Origin: Candidatus Eiseniibacteriota bacterium
GTDB lineage: Bacteria > Eisenbacteria > RBG-16-71-46
Assembly (NCBI GenBank): GCA_016215625.1
Contig: JACRIW010000078.1
Span: 1-38,215, forward strand
Direction: 5' to 3'
DNA length: 38,215 nt
The position numbers and the translations under genes were made by a program. Position 1 is the first letter of the stretch. Each line of letters starts with the position of its first letter. The notes beneath the pieces were generated by a model, which made no database searches, was not told where the DNA came from, and saw only the letters and a list, made by a program, of their open reading frames with translations. Shown piece after piece: positions 25,859 to 34,784 of the stretch.

Positions 25859-26652
25859 CCGCACAGGAACCCATCCGCCGCAGCGCCGAAGTCTCGGCGC
25901 TCTCGGACGACGAGGGCCGCAGCGAAATGCTCGGCCGGCTCCGGCAGACGCTCGACCGTGTCGCCGAGGGCCGCTTCGCCGACCTCGAACACGAGAGCGA
26001 AGGGGCGTCCTGGTCCCGGGTCGGGAACTACTCGCGGACGGGTGAAGCGGTGAAGGACGCCTTCGACCGCGTGCTCGCCGCGATCGGCCTGCTGCTCATC
26101 TCGCCGATCATCCTCGGCGTCGCGCTCGCGGTGAAGCTCGACTCGCCCGGTCCGGCGTTCTTCCGGCAGACGCGCATCGGGCGCGGCGGCCGTCCGTTTA
26201 CGTTCTGGAAGTTCCGCGGCATGTACGTGGACGCGAAGGAACGCTTCCCGGACATGTACGACTACCGCTACTCGGCGGAGCAGATGCAGAACCTGCGCTT
26301 CCATCCGGGCGAGGATCCGCGCGTGACGCGCGTGGGGCTGTTCATCCGCCGCACGAGTCTCGACGAGCTTCCCAACCTGCTCAACGTGATCACCGGCGAC
26401 ATGAGCCTCGTGGGCCCGCGTCCCGAGATTCCGGAGCTGATCCCCTACTACGGCCGTTCGGCGAAGACCGTGCTCAGCGTGAAGCCGGGCATCACGTCGC
26501 TCGCCAAGCTGGTCGGACGGGACAACATCACGTTCCAGGAGACGCTCGAGTTCGACCTGCGCTACATCCGCGAGCGTTCGCTGCGCATGGACCTCGGCAT
26601 TCTCTTCGGCACCGTCTGGATGGTGCTCACCGGCCGCAGCGTCGGCCACTGA
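25855..26652 (+). CDS. Priming phosphoglycosyltransferase (bacterial sugar transferase)
   Basis: The 265-residue product belongs to the monotopic phosphoglycosyltransferase family. A single membrane helix lies at about 73-93. The catalytic segment starts [18 protein letters not shown] and includes WKFRGM in place of the common [30 protein letters not shown] and [11 protein letters not shown] follow. It should load the first sugar-phosphate onto undecaprenyl phosphate. The 65-residue N-terminal part is polar and lacks the four-helix membrane domain of WbaP-type enzymes, so this is the short type with an extra soluble extension. The ATG overlaps the aminotransferase stop by 4 bases. Confidence 0.93.
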   Translation: MTAQEPIRRSAEVSALSDDEGRSEMLGRLRQTLDRVAEGRFADLEHESEGASWSRVGNYSRTGEAVKDAFDRVLAAIGLLLISPIILGVALAVKLDSPGPAFFRQTRIGRGGRPFTFWKFRGMYVDAKERFPDMYDYRYSAEQMQNLRFHPGEDPRVTRVGLFIRRTSLDELPNLLNVITGDMSLVGPRPEIPELIPYYGRSAKTVLSVKPGITSLAKLVGRDNITFQETLEFDLRYIRERSLRMDLGILFGTVWMVLTGRSVGH

Positions 26653-26668
26653 CCACGAGGACGGACTC

Positions 26669-27571
26669 ATGAACCGCTTGTCGCAGGCGATGGCCTGGCC
26701 GGACACGGACGAAGCCCCGACGATTCCCGGCGTGGACGTTCACGCCGCGAGCATGCACACCGGGCTCGCGTCCGCCGCGCCTCTCGAACGCAATGGCTAC
26801 GCGCTCCTGGACGACCTCGAGTCGCCCGTGGTGCGTTCGCTCGTGCGCGAGATGGAGCATTTCCAGGCGCGCTTCATGGCGCGGACGCGCCCCGTGTGGA
26901 AGGACGGCTTCAAGCACACCGGCGACCGCCTCGACAACTGGAGCCGCCGCTGGGAGTACCCCTACTGCTGGTGGAACCTGCTCGACCGCGATCCCGGCAA
27001 GGTGCTCGATGCCGGTTCGGGCATCAACTTCTTCCCCTTCTTCTTCGCTTCGGGCGGATGGGACGTGACGTGCGCGGACACGAATCCCGTGCTCGAGCCG
27101 TGCTTCCGTGAAGCGAACCGCCTGCTCGGCTCGAGCGTGAAGTTCGACGTCGCGCCGATCGAGGCGCTGCCGTACAACGACGGGAGCTTCGACGCCGTCT
27201 ACTGCGTGAGCGTGCTCGAGCATGCGCCCATGCGCGTGCAGGCGATGGACGAGTTCGCCCGCGTGCTGAAGCGCGGCGGCCGGCTCTGCCTGACGATGGA
27301 CATCAGCCTCTCGCGGGACTGCGACATCAAGCTCGAGGACGCGGCGCTGATCCTCGATCAGCTCGAGCAGCGCTTCGAGCCGGTCCACGCGCTCGACCTG
27401 TCGCGCCCTTCGAACCTGCTCACGACCGACCGCTTCCGCCAGCACGAGAGCTGGCGGCTGTCCTGGCGTGCGCACAAGAACCCGCTACGCCGCTGGATCT
27501 CGCAGATGCGCCACGGCGACGGCTTCCGCTCGCTCGCGGTGCTCGGCACGACCTGGGTGAAGACGCGATGA
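26669..27571 (+). CDS. Class I SAM-dependent methyltransferase
   Basis: The 300-residue product has a Rossmann-type methyltransferase core: KVLDAGSGINFFPFF (motif I, 111-125), an acidic end of strand 2 (VTCADTNP), then FDAVYCVSVLEHAP and RVLKRGGRLCLTMD. The first 100 residues are a helical extension with several Trp/Tyr (WSRRWEYPYCWWNLL). Its position between the priming transferase and an FkbM-type enzyme suggests it methylates a sugar of the polysaccharide or its precursor, but the acceptor cannot be read from sequence. The start lies 16 bases after the previous stop with GAGGACGG upstream; the stop overlaps the next ATG. Confidence 0.88.
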   Translation: MNRLSQAMAWPDTDEAPTIPGVDVHAASMHTGLASAAPLERNGYALLDDLESPVVRSLVREMEHFQARFMARTRPVWKDGFKHTGDRLDNWSRRWEYPYCWWNLLDRDPGKVLDAGSGINFFPFFFASGGWDVTCADTNPVLEPCFREANRLLGSSVKFDVAPIEALPYNDGSFDAVYCVSVLEHAPMRVQAMDEFARVLKRGGRLCLTMDISLSRDCDIKLEDAALILDQLEQRFEPVHALDLSRPSNLLTTDRFRQHESWRLSWRAHKNPLRRWISQMRHGDGFRSLAVLGTTWVKTR

Positions 27572-28398
27572 GCGCGACGGCGAGCGCGCTGTACCTGGAC
27601 CTGCTGGCTTCGGCCGAAGGCGTGGACGGCAAGACCGAGATGGCTTCGGCCATCGCCCGCGCCGCGGTCTCGCGCGTGATGCACGGCCGCGGAGCGCTAC
27701 ACGTCCGCCGTCCCGTCGTGCTGCAAGCGGCGGGGCTGCGCTGGTACGTCCCGGCTCGCGACAACTCGTTCGCCTCGACCAAGCCGGGGCACGACAACAA
27801 CTCGGTCATGCCCGAGCTGCGCCGGCTGCTTCGCGCGCGGCCCCAACCCGCCTGCATCGACATCGGCGCCAACCTCGGGTTCGTCAGCGTGCCGCTCGCA
27901 CACGAGCACCCGGACCGGTGCTTCGTCGCGATCGAGCCGGTGCCGTGGCTCGCCGACGCGATCGAACGCACCGCCCAGCTCAACCATCTCGGCAACCTCA
28001 CGGTGGTGGCACGCGCGCTGGCGAACACCGACAGCATCGAGCTGGCGATCCCGACCGTCGGCGGTGTGCACCTGACGACGCTGTCGTCGGCGGCCGGCCA
28101 GGCGAGCCCCGAAGCGAAGGGCCGGACGCTGTCCCGCTGCGCCGTCCGGGCGATCACGCTCGACGCGGTGCTGCGTGAACTCGCGCTCGATCCGCGCGAC
28201 GTGTCGTGCGTCAAGATCGACGTCGAGGGACTCGAACCCGAAGTGCTCGCGACGGGGGCGACGGCGCTGTCCGCGCGCCCGCCGGTGCTCTTCGAGGCGC
28301 TCGGCGCCGAAGGCCGCGAACGCACCGAACACGTGCTGCGGGGGTTCGGCTACACGAAGTTCCGCGCGCTCGACGCACAGAACTTCGCCGCGGAGTGA
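27568..28398 (+). CDS. FkbM-family methyltransferase
   Basis: The 276-residue product shows FkbM-type motifs: ACIDIGANLGFVSVPLA (95-111) for SAM binding, FVAIEPVPW at strand 2, and KIDVEGLEPEVL, the family hallmark. FkbM enzymes usually methylate hydroxyl groups of sugars or polyketides. The last gene of the plus-strand exopolysaccharide run, it overlaps the previous gene by 4 bases. Only seven bases separate its stop from that of the convergent Wzi-like gene, with no room for a terminator between them. Confidence 0.9.
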   Translation: MSATASALYLDLLASAEGVDGKTEMASAIARAAVSRVMHGRGALHVRRPVVLQAAGLRWYVPARDNSFASTKPGHDNNSVMPELRRLLRARPQPACIDIGANLGFVSVPLAHEHPDRCFVAIEPVPWLADAIERTAQLNHLGNLTVVARALANTDSIELAIPTVGGVHLTTLSSAAGQASPEAKGRTLSRCAVRAITLDAVLRELALDPRDVSCVKIDVEGLEPEVLATGATALSARPPVLFEALGAEGRERTEHVLRGFGYTKFRALDAQNFAAE

Positions 28399-28405
28399 CG
28401 CCCGC

Positions 28406-29968
28406 TCACCAGCGCAGCGTGAATCGCGTGGAACCGCAGGGCGCGGATTCGTCCGCGCCTTTCGCGTGCCCGAGCGCGCTCACCTGCGCCCAGCCGAGCG
28501 TCGCGCCCGCCGTGAGCCCGGGCGCCGGCGACCAGTCCGCGGTCAGCGCCGCGCGCGCGTCCCGGTCCACGACGCCCGTGAGCACGAGCCGGTCCTCGAA
28601 CGGCGTCCCGGGCTCGTAGGCGTCGCCGATCACGCTCTCGCCCTTGCGCCGGTACGAGCCTTCCACGCCGAACGCCCACTCGGGACTCGTGCGCCGCTCG
28701 AGCCGCACGTTCGCCCGGTCCACGTCGGGGCCGAGCGGGAAGCCGGTCGGGTGGCCGGCGAACTCGAAGTCGTGCCGGTGGTACACCGAGTACGTGTAGC
28801 GGTAGACGCGGGCGTACTCGCCGCGCAGCGTCCAGGCGGCATTGCCGCGCACGCGGCGCGCGTCCACGCCGAGCTGCCACGCGAGCGCGCGCGGCCGCTT
28901 CTCGGAGCTGAAGCTGACGTCGTCCACGGCGAGTTCGCCGTACACGCGCACGCCGGGGCGCCAGCGCCACGCCACGTCGGCGGCCCACAGGACGTTGTTC
29001 TTCGCCCAGCGGTTCGTCGAGTCGTCGCCCGCGGCGGTGGACTTGAGCAGCCGCTTCTCGAGCAGGCTGTACGGCGTGACGCCGAGCAGGTAGCCGGGCG
29101 TGCTCGAGGTGCCGTCGAAGCGCGCGAGCTCCGAGAACGACAGGTCGAGCCGGTCCCACGTGCGCAGTTCGAGCCGGTGCCCGGCGAGGTAGGACTGCGT
29201 CACGGGATCGAGCGACGCGACGAACCACGCGAACTGCATGCGCGCGGGCAGCGCCGCGCGCGCCTCGACGAGATCGAACGCCGGCGCGCCGTCGGAGAGC
29301 GCCATCGTGCCCCACGCGCCCGGGCCCCAGCGCAGCCACGTGTGTCCGGCCGTGACGCGGCCGAACCGCCCGCGCCACGTGACCGTCGCGCGATCGAAGT
29401 AGCTGTTCAGCTGCACGCCCTCGACGAGCCCGAACCGGCGGCTGTCCGCGGGATTGCCGTGTGGGCCTGGTGAGGACGTCCCGGCGTAGACGTCCGCCCA
29501 CGCGAGCAGGTTCTCGCCGAGCGCGAGCGACACCTGCGCTCCGGCGCGGAAGTCGCGCACGATCTCGCGGCGCGCGCGGTCCTCGGAGAAGTCGGCGCGG
29601 GCGTAGGGCGACAGCTCGAGCGACGAACGTTCGTCCTCGGCGGTGACGAGCGCGTCCCAACCGCCGATGCCGCCGTCCGCCGACAGTTCGCGACGCAGGC
29701 GCACGACGAGCGGGTCGTCGGCCGCCGCCGGCCGGTCGGCCACGAGCTGGTCGAGGAAGCGGCCGAGATCCGCACGATCCCACGGCTGGGTGTGCAGGAA
29801 CGCGCCCGCGAAGCCGTACGACGCCGCGAGATCCTCGACCATGCGATACACCGGGGACTCGACGGGAAGCGCCTCGAGCGCGTGCGTCGCCGACGAAGCG
29901 GCGTGCGGAGCGAGCAGCAGGAGCGCCGCGACGAGCGGCCCGGCGGAACGGCGGAGGAAGGTGCGCAT
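28406..29968 (-). CDS. Wzi-like capsule assembly outer-membrane protein
   Basis: The 520-residue product has a signal peptide (MRTFLRRSAGPLVAALLLLA..., cleavage near SSA) and a predicted beta-barrel rich in alternating aromatic strands, ending in FTLRW as outer-membrane proteins do. The segment HTWLRWGPGAWGTMALSDG with following APAFD matches the conserved barrel core of Wzi-type proteins, which bind capsule polysaccharide at the cell surface. An N-terminal helical part (about 35-95) fits the family. The ATG at 29968 was chosen for the signal peptide, although no clear Shine-Dalgarno precedes it; an in-frame start at 30184 would bury the signal. It is convergent with the exopolysaccharide genes and probably retains their product on the surface. 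Confidence 0.86.
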   Translation of the reverse strand: MRTFLRRSAGPLVAALLLLAPHAASSATHALEALPVESPVYRMVEDLAASYGFAGAFLHTQPWDRADLGRFLDQLVADRPAAADDPLVVRLRRELSADGGIGGWDALVTAEDERSSLELSPYARADFSEDRARREIVRDFRAGAQVSLALGENLLAWADVYAGTSSPGPHGNPADSRRFGLVEGVQLNSYFDRATVTWRGRFGRVTAGHTWLRWGPGAWGTMALSDGAPAFDLVEARAALPARMQFAWFVASLDPVTQSYLAGHRLELRTWDRLDLSFSELARFDGTSSTPGYLLGVTPYSLLEKRLLKSTAAGDDSTNRWAKNNVLWAADVAWRWRPGVRVYGELAVDDVSFSSEKRPRALAWQLGVDARRVRGNAAWTLRGEYARVYRYTYSVYHRHDFEFAGHPTGFPLGPDVDRANVRLERRTSPEWAFGVEGSYRRKGESVIGDAYEPGTPFEDRLVLTGVVDRDARAALTADWSPAPGLTAGATLGWAQVSALGHAKGADESAPCGSTRFTLRW

Positions 29969-30158
29969 AGGCCGCGCAGGATACGCGAGGGGCCGCGCGG
30001 GCCGCCACGCGGCGGTGCGCGGCGCCCCTCCGGCGGGTGGACGCGCGGCCTCCCCATTTTCCCGGCCGCGCAACTCGGGCGCGTGTCCCGGCGTAACGAC
30101 CGGGCCTTCCCTGCGATTCCTGCCGCTCCCCCGACCCCGAATGCTCACAGGAGTCTCC

Positions 30159-31073
30159 ATGCTCGAGATCACCGGACTCGTCAAAGTCTATCCCGGACCC
30201 GTGGCCGCCCTGCAGGGCATCGATCTCGACGTACCGCCCGGCATGTTCGGCCTGCTGGGCCCCAACGGTGCGGGCAAGTCCACACTCATGCGGGTGCTCG
30301 CCGGGCTGCTCGAACCCACGTCGGGCCGCGTCACCCTGGACGGCATCGACGTGCTCGACAAGCCGGACTGGCTGCGCGAACGCCTCGGCTACCTGCCGCA
30401 GGACTTCGGCTTCTACGCGCACCTCTCGGGGCGCGACATGCTGCTGCACCTGCTGCGGCTCAAGGGCGTGCAGGCGCCGGGCGGCCTGAACGGGCTCGCC
30501 GACGAGCTGCTCGAGCGCGTGAACCTCACGTTCGCGGCGAAGCGTCCGGTGAAGTCGTATTCGGGCGGCATGCGCCAGCGCCTCGGCATCGCGCAGGCGA
30601 TCGCGGGCGACCCGCGACTGCTGATCGTGGACGAGCCGACCGCCGGCCTCGACCCGGAAGAGCGCCTGCGCTTCTACCACCTGCTCGCGCAGCTCGCCGA
30701 GCAGCGCCTCGTGCTGCTGTCGACCCACATCGTCGAGGACGTCGCGGTGCTCTGCCCGCGCTTCGCGGTCATCCGCGGCGGCCGGCTGCTCGCGCGCACG
30801 ACCCCGCGCGCCGCGCGTGAAGCGGTGGCCGGACTCATCTTCGAAGGCGTCGTGAGCCCGGGCGAACTGCCCGAGTTGCGCGCCACGCGCCAGGTCACGC
30901 AGGAGCTGCTCGTCGAAGGCCGCCACCTCGTGCGCCTCTACGAACCTTCGGGTGCCGCGCCGATGGGCTTCCAGGCGGTCACCCCGACGCTCGAGGACGC
31001 CTACCTCGTGCTCATGCGCGCGGGAGCGCTTCCCGGGCTCGAGACCTCGGCCGCGGCGGAGGTGCGTCCGTGA
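30159..31073 (+). CDS. ABC transporter ATP-binding protein (ABC-2 type)
   Basis: The 304-residue product has Walker A GPNGAGKST (34-42), the Q-loop in LGYLPQDFGFY, signature YSGGMRQRLG, Walker B LLIVDEPTAGLDPEE and the switch histidine in LSTHIVEDV. A C-terminal domain of about 90 residues follows, as in ABC-2 type exporters. The ATG at 30159 has AGGAG seven bases upstream. The next gene, a permease fused to a peptidase, starts with a GTG overlapping this stop (GTGA), so the two form one transporter. The substrate is unknown. Confidence 0.95.
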   Translation: MLEITGLVKVYPGPVAALQGIDLDVPPGMFGLLGPNGAGKSTLMRVLAGLLEPTSGRVTLDGIDVLDKPDWLRERLGYLPQDFGFYAHLSGRDMLLHLLRLKGVQAPGGLNGLADELLERVNLTFAAKRPVKSYSGGMRQRLGIAQAIAGDPRLLIVDEPTAGLDPEERLRFYHLLAQLAEQRLVLLSTHIVEDVAVLCPRFAVIRGGRLLARTTPRAAREAVAGLIFEGVVSPGELPELRATRQVTQELLVEGRHLVRLYEPSGAAPMGFQAVTPTLEDAYLVLMRAGALPGLETSAAAEVRP

Positions 31074-34000
31074 ACTTCGCGCGCACGTTCGAGGTCTTCC
31101 GCCAGGAGTTCGCGCACAACCTGAAGCGTCCGCTCTTCTGGGTGCAGATCCTCGTGCTCGGCTTCCTGATCTACATGATGAGCACGGGCAAGGCTCAAAT
31201 CGGCTCGGGAGACGCCCGCGTCGGCGGCAAGAAGGCGTGGATCACGTCCGAGTTCGCCGTCGGCCAGATGCTCGTCATGCTCATGGCGATCGTCTACGTG
31301 TTCTTCGTCTCGGTCGCGGCCGGCATGGCGCTCATCCGCGACGACGAGCAGAAGGTCGGCGAACTGCTGCATTCGAGCCCGCTGCGCGCGGGTGAGTACA
31401 TCTGGGGCAAGTACGCCGCGGTGCTCGCGACGTACGTGGTGATCCTCGCGTTCCACATCGGCTTCTCGATGCTGTGCAACCACGTGCTGCCGCACGGCGG
31501 AAACGCGGAGTTCATCGGACCCTTCTCGGTGGCACACTACCTGCGGCCGATGTTCGTGTTCGGCCTGCCGCTGCTCGTGCTGTTCACGGGCACGTGCTTC
31601 GCGATCGGCGGCGCGACGCGCATGCCGGTGCTCGTGTTCTCGTTCCCGATCGGCGTGCTGCTGCTCGACGCCTTCTTCCTGTGGGACTGGTCGCCCGCGT
31701 GGCTGCCGCTCGGCGTGAACCGCCTGCTGCAGTTCGCCGACCCGACCGGCCTGCGCTGGATGAAGGAGACCTGGCTGCTCGTGGACAAGGGCGTGGACTT
31801 CTACAACAAGCAGCCGATCGGTCTCGACGCGCTCGTGATCGCCCAGCGCTTCGCGATCGTCGCGATCGGGCTCGGGTGCGTCGCGTGGTACGCGCGCCGC
31901 TTCGCCTCGCAGCTGCGCGGCGTCCGCGTGACGCCGGCGGTGGCGCAGGCCGCGCTCGCGGCGCCGCCGTCACAGGCCGCCGCACCGGCCGCGGCCACGC
32001 TCGCGCCGCTCGCTTCGCTCGGCATGCGGGCGAAGGCCCCGGGCGCGGTCGCGATGACGATGGAAGTCGTGCGGACCGAGCTCTACCAGCTCGTGCGCAC
32101 ACCGGGCCTGTACCTGTTCGTCCCGCTCATCCTGATCCAGACGCTGCTCAACGAGTACGGTGTCGGCGCGTTCGACACGCCGCTCCTGCAGACGGCGGGC
32201 TCGCTCGCGAGCGGCATGTTCAACACGCTCACGCTGCTCATCTGCATGGTGATCCTCTTCTACACGACCGAATCGCTGCAGCGCGAGCGCGGCACCGGCA
32301 TGGGCGCGATCTACTACGCCACGCCGCTGCGCACCGGCGCGATGCTCGCCGGCAAGGCGCTCGCGAACACGATCCTCGCGCTCGCGATCGTGGCCGCGTG
32401 CTTCGTCGGCTGCGTGATCGTGCTCGCCGTGCAGGGCCAGGTGTCGCTGAACCCGGCGCCGTTCGCGATCGTGTGGGGGCTGTTGCTCGTGCCCACGTAC
32501 CTCGTGTGGACCGCGTTCGTCTCGGCCGTGTTCGCCGTGACGAGCAACCGCTACGCGACGTACGCGATCGGCCTCGGCACGATGATCCTGTCCGGCTGGT
32601 TCCAGATGCGCGGCAAGATGAACTGGGTGTTCAACTGGGATCTCTGGAGCGCGACCAAGTGGACCGACATCGGCACGTTCCAGTACGACGCGCTGCCGAT
32701 CACGCTGAACCGCGTGACGTGGCTGCTCGTGGCGGTGCTGCTCACGGTGCTGACCGTGCGGTGGTTCGAGCGCCGCGAGCGCGATGCGACGAACGCGCTG
32801 CTGCGCATGCGTCCGGGCTCCCTCGTGCGCGCGATGGGCGCGCTCACGCCCTTCCTCCTGCCGCCGCTCGTCACGGGCGGCGTGCTCGCGTGGCAGGTCG
32901 GTGACGGCTACCAGGGCGCGGCCGCGAAGAAGGCGAACCTCGACTACTGGCGCAAGAACATCCAGACGTGGAAGGACGCGCCCGCGCCGGTGCTGGCGGG
33001 CGTGGACCTCGACGTGAAGTTCGAGCCCACGGAACACGCGTTCACGATGAAGGGCTCGTACACCGTCGAGAACGCGACGGACGCCCCGATGGTGCGGTTC
33101 CCGGTCACCGTGAACCCGCGCTGGAAGAAGCTCGCGTTCACCACGAACGGCGCTCCGGCGAGCACGGAGAATCGCGCCGGTCTCGTGATCGTGAACCCGC
33201 CGGTGCCGCTGCAGCCGGGCGAACGCATGACGCTCGGCTTCTCGTACGACGCCCGTCACCCCGACGGCTCGTCGCGCAACGGCGGCTACGGAATGGAGTT
33301 CGTGACGCCGTCGAGCATCGTGCTCACTGGATTCTCCGGCGTGACGTTCACGCCCGCGCTCGGCTTCTTCCCCGACGAAGCCGTCGAGGAGGGCAAGAAC
33401 GACTCCGATCCCCGCGAGTGGCCCGAGGACTGGTGGAAGCACGAGCACGGCGCCGCGATCCCGACCGCCGGGCGCTGGTTCGACGTGCGCATGAAGGTGG
33501 ACGTGCCCGCGAACCTCCAGGTCAACGCCACGGGCGAGAAGGTCGCCGAGTCCGTCGCGAACGGCCGTCGCGTGACCGAATGGCGCACCGATCACCCGGT
33601 GCGCATCTACAACCTGATCGCCGGCGAGTGGCAGGTGAAGAAGCGCGAGGGCGTGGCCGTTTACTACGACGCGCGTCACCCCTACAACGTGGACGAGATG
33701 CTCGACGCACTCGAGGGAGCCCGCCGCTGGTACGGCGAGTGGTTCGCGCCCTACCCCTGGAAGCAACTGCGCCTGTCCGAGTTCGCGGGTTGGCCGACCT
33801 ACGCGCAGGCGCCCGCGGGCAACATCTCGTTCTCCGAGGGCATCGGCTTCCTCACGCGCTCGAAGCCCGACGCGAACGCCGCGTTCTGGATCGCGGCGCA
33901 CGAGTCCGCGCACATGTGGTGGCCGAACATGGCCATGGTGGGCGACGGTCCCGGCTGCGAAGTGCTGTCCGAGGGCATGGCGCACTTCTCGACGCTGCTG

Positions 34001-34690
34001 CTCGTCGAGAAGATGCGCGGCGAGCGCCAGCGCCAGTCGTTCGCGAAGCAGATGGAGTCGCGCTACGGCCGGCTGCGCCAGAAGGACTCCGAGCGCGCCC
34101 TGGTGAAGATCGACGGCAAGCTGCCGGGCGACACCCGCATCTGGTACGACAAGGGCGGCTGGGTGCTGTGGATGCTGCACCGGTTCATGGGCGAGGAGCG
34201 CGGGCTCGCGGCGCTGCGCGAGTACATGGCGAAGTACCGCGACGCGGAGGTCCCGGCGTCGCTCGAGGACTACCTCGCCATCCAGCGCGCGCACGCGGCG
34301 GACACCACCGCTTTCGACGCGTTCACGAAGCAGTGGTTCTTCGCCGTGGTCGCGCCCAAGTACCTGCTCGAGAACGCGCGGCTCGAGAAGGACGGCGCCG
34401 GCTGGAAGGTCAAGGCGGTCGTGCACAACGTCGGCGACGGAAGGATGACCGTGGACGTGGCCGCGGCCGCGGGCGAGCGCTGGCCCGAGGCCGGCAAGAA
34501 GGCCGCGCCCTGGAAGGCCGAGCGCACGGTGATCACGATCGGCGCGGGCGAGCGCGTCCCGATCGTGCTGCACTGCGCGTTCCAGCCGGAGAAACTCGTC
34601 GTGGATCCGGACGTGCGCGTGCTCATGCTCGAGCGCAACAAGGCCGAGGTGAAGCTCGCGCCGGCCGCGGGACCGATCGCGATGCGCTGA
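31070..34690 (+). CDS. ABC-2 permease fused to M1-family metallopeptidase
   Basis: The 1206-residue product starts with one ABC-2 permease half (residues 1-285, about six helices). An Ala/Pro-rich linker (about 285-325) leads to a second half (325-610), and an extracytoplasmic M1 peptidase domain covers about 640-1206. The peptidase keeps H944-E-S-A-H948 as zinc motif, a glutamate at 968 and Y1026 in WYDKGG. The third zinc ligand is 19 rather than 18 residues after the second histidine, with a GDGPGCEVLSEG segment; I recall the same spacing in other permease/M1 fusions. The gene begins with GTG at 31070 overlapping the ATPase stop. It probably exports and trims, or senses, peptides at the outer face of the inner membrane; that is inference. 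Confidence 0.93.
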   Translation: MNFARTFEVFRQEFAHNLKRPLFWVQILVLGFLIYMMSTGKAQIGSGDARVGGKKAWITSEFAVGQMLVMLMAIVYVFFVSVAAGMALIRDDEQKVGELLHSSPLRAGEYIWGKYAAVLATYVVILAFHIGFSMLCNHVLPHGGNAEFIGPFSVAHYLRPMFVFGLPLLVLFTGTCFAIGGATRMPVLVFSFPIGVLLLDAFFLWDWSPAWLPLGVNRLLQFADPTGLRWMKETWLLVDKGVDFYNKQPIGLDALVIAQRFAIVAIGLGCVAWYARRFASQLRGVRVTPAVAQAALAAPPSQAAAPAAATLAPLASLGMRAKAPGAVAMTMEVVRTELYQLVRTPGLYLFVPLILIQTLLNEYGVGAFDTPLLQTAGSLASGMFNTLTLLICMVILFYTTESLQRERGTGMGAIYYATPLRTGAMLAGKALANTILALAIVAACFVGCVIVLAVQGQVSLNPAPFAIVWGLLLVPTYLVWTAFVSAVFAVTSNRYATYAIGLGTMILSGWFQMRGKMNWVFNWDLWSATKWTDIGTFQYDALPITLNRVTWLLVAVLLTVLTVRWFERRERDATNALLRMRPGSLVRAMGALTPFLLPPLVTGGVLAWQVGDGYQGAAAKKANLDYWRKNIQTWKDAPAPVLAGVDLDVKFEPTEHAFTMKGSYTVENATDAPMVRFPVTVNPRWKKLAFTTNGAPASTENRAGLVIVNPPVPLQPGERMTLGFSYDARHPDGSSRNGGYGMEFVTPSSIVLTGFSGVTFTPALGFFPDEAVEEGKNDSDPREWPEDWWKHEHGAAIPTAGRWFDVRMKVDVPANLQVNATGEKVAESVANGRRVTEWRTDHPVRIYNLIAGEWQVKKREGVAVYYDARHPYNVDEMLDALEGARRWYGEWFAPYPWKQLRLSEFAGWPTYAQAPAGNISFSEGIGFLTRSKPDANAAFWIAAHESAHMWWPNMAMVGDGPGCEVLSEGMAHFSTLLLVEKMRGERQRQSFAKQMESRYGRLRQKDSERALVKIDGKLPGDTRIWYDKGGWVLWMLHRFMGEERGLAALREYMAKYRDAEVPASLEDYLAIQRAHAADTTAFDAFTKQWFFAVVAPKYLLENARLEKDGAGWKVKAVVHNVGDGRMTVDVAAAAGERWPEAGKKAAPWKAERTVITIGAGERVPIVLHCAFQPEKLVVDPDVRVLMLERNKAEVKLAPAAGPIAMR

Positions 34691-34723
34691 CGCAGCGCCC
34701 GCCCGGAGCACCGCGCGAAAGCG

Positions 34724-34756
34724 GACGCCCGCGGAGCATCCTGCTCCGCGGGCGTC
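34724..34756. terminator. Bidirectional terminator hairpin between permease/M1 and lpdA genes
   Basis: A perfect 15-bp stem (34724-34738 with 34742-34756) with a TCC loop lies between convergent genes. There is no T-tract on either side, but the stem is long and very GC-rich. Confidence 0.75.
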
Positions 34757-34784
34757 GTGCGTCCGTGCTCGCCGTGAAGACCGG

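Noticed and set aside
29969..30184. Longer Wzi-like protein starting at 30184
   Set aside because: It would place 72 low-complexity residues before a clear signal peptide and would run past the divergent ABC ATPase start.
31970..34711. 913-codon minus-strand open frame over the permease/M1 gene
   Set aside because: It is antisense to a gene with intact HEXXH and transmembrane segments and shows no recognisable domain.
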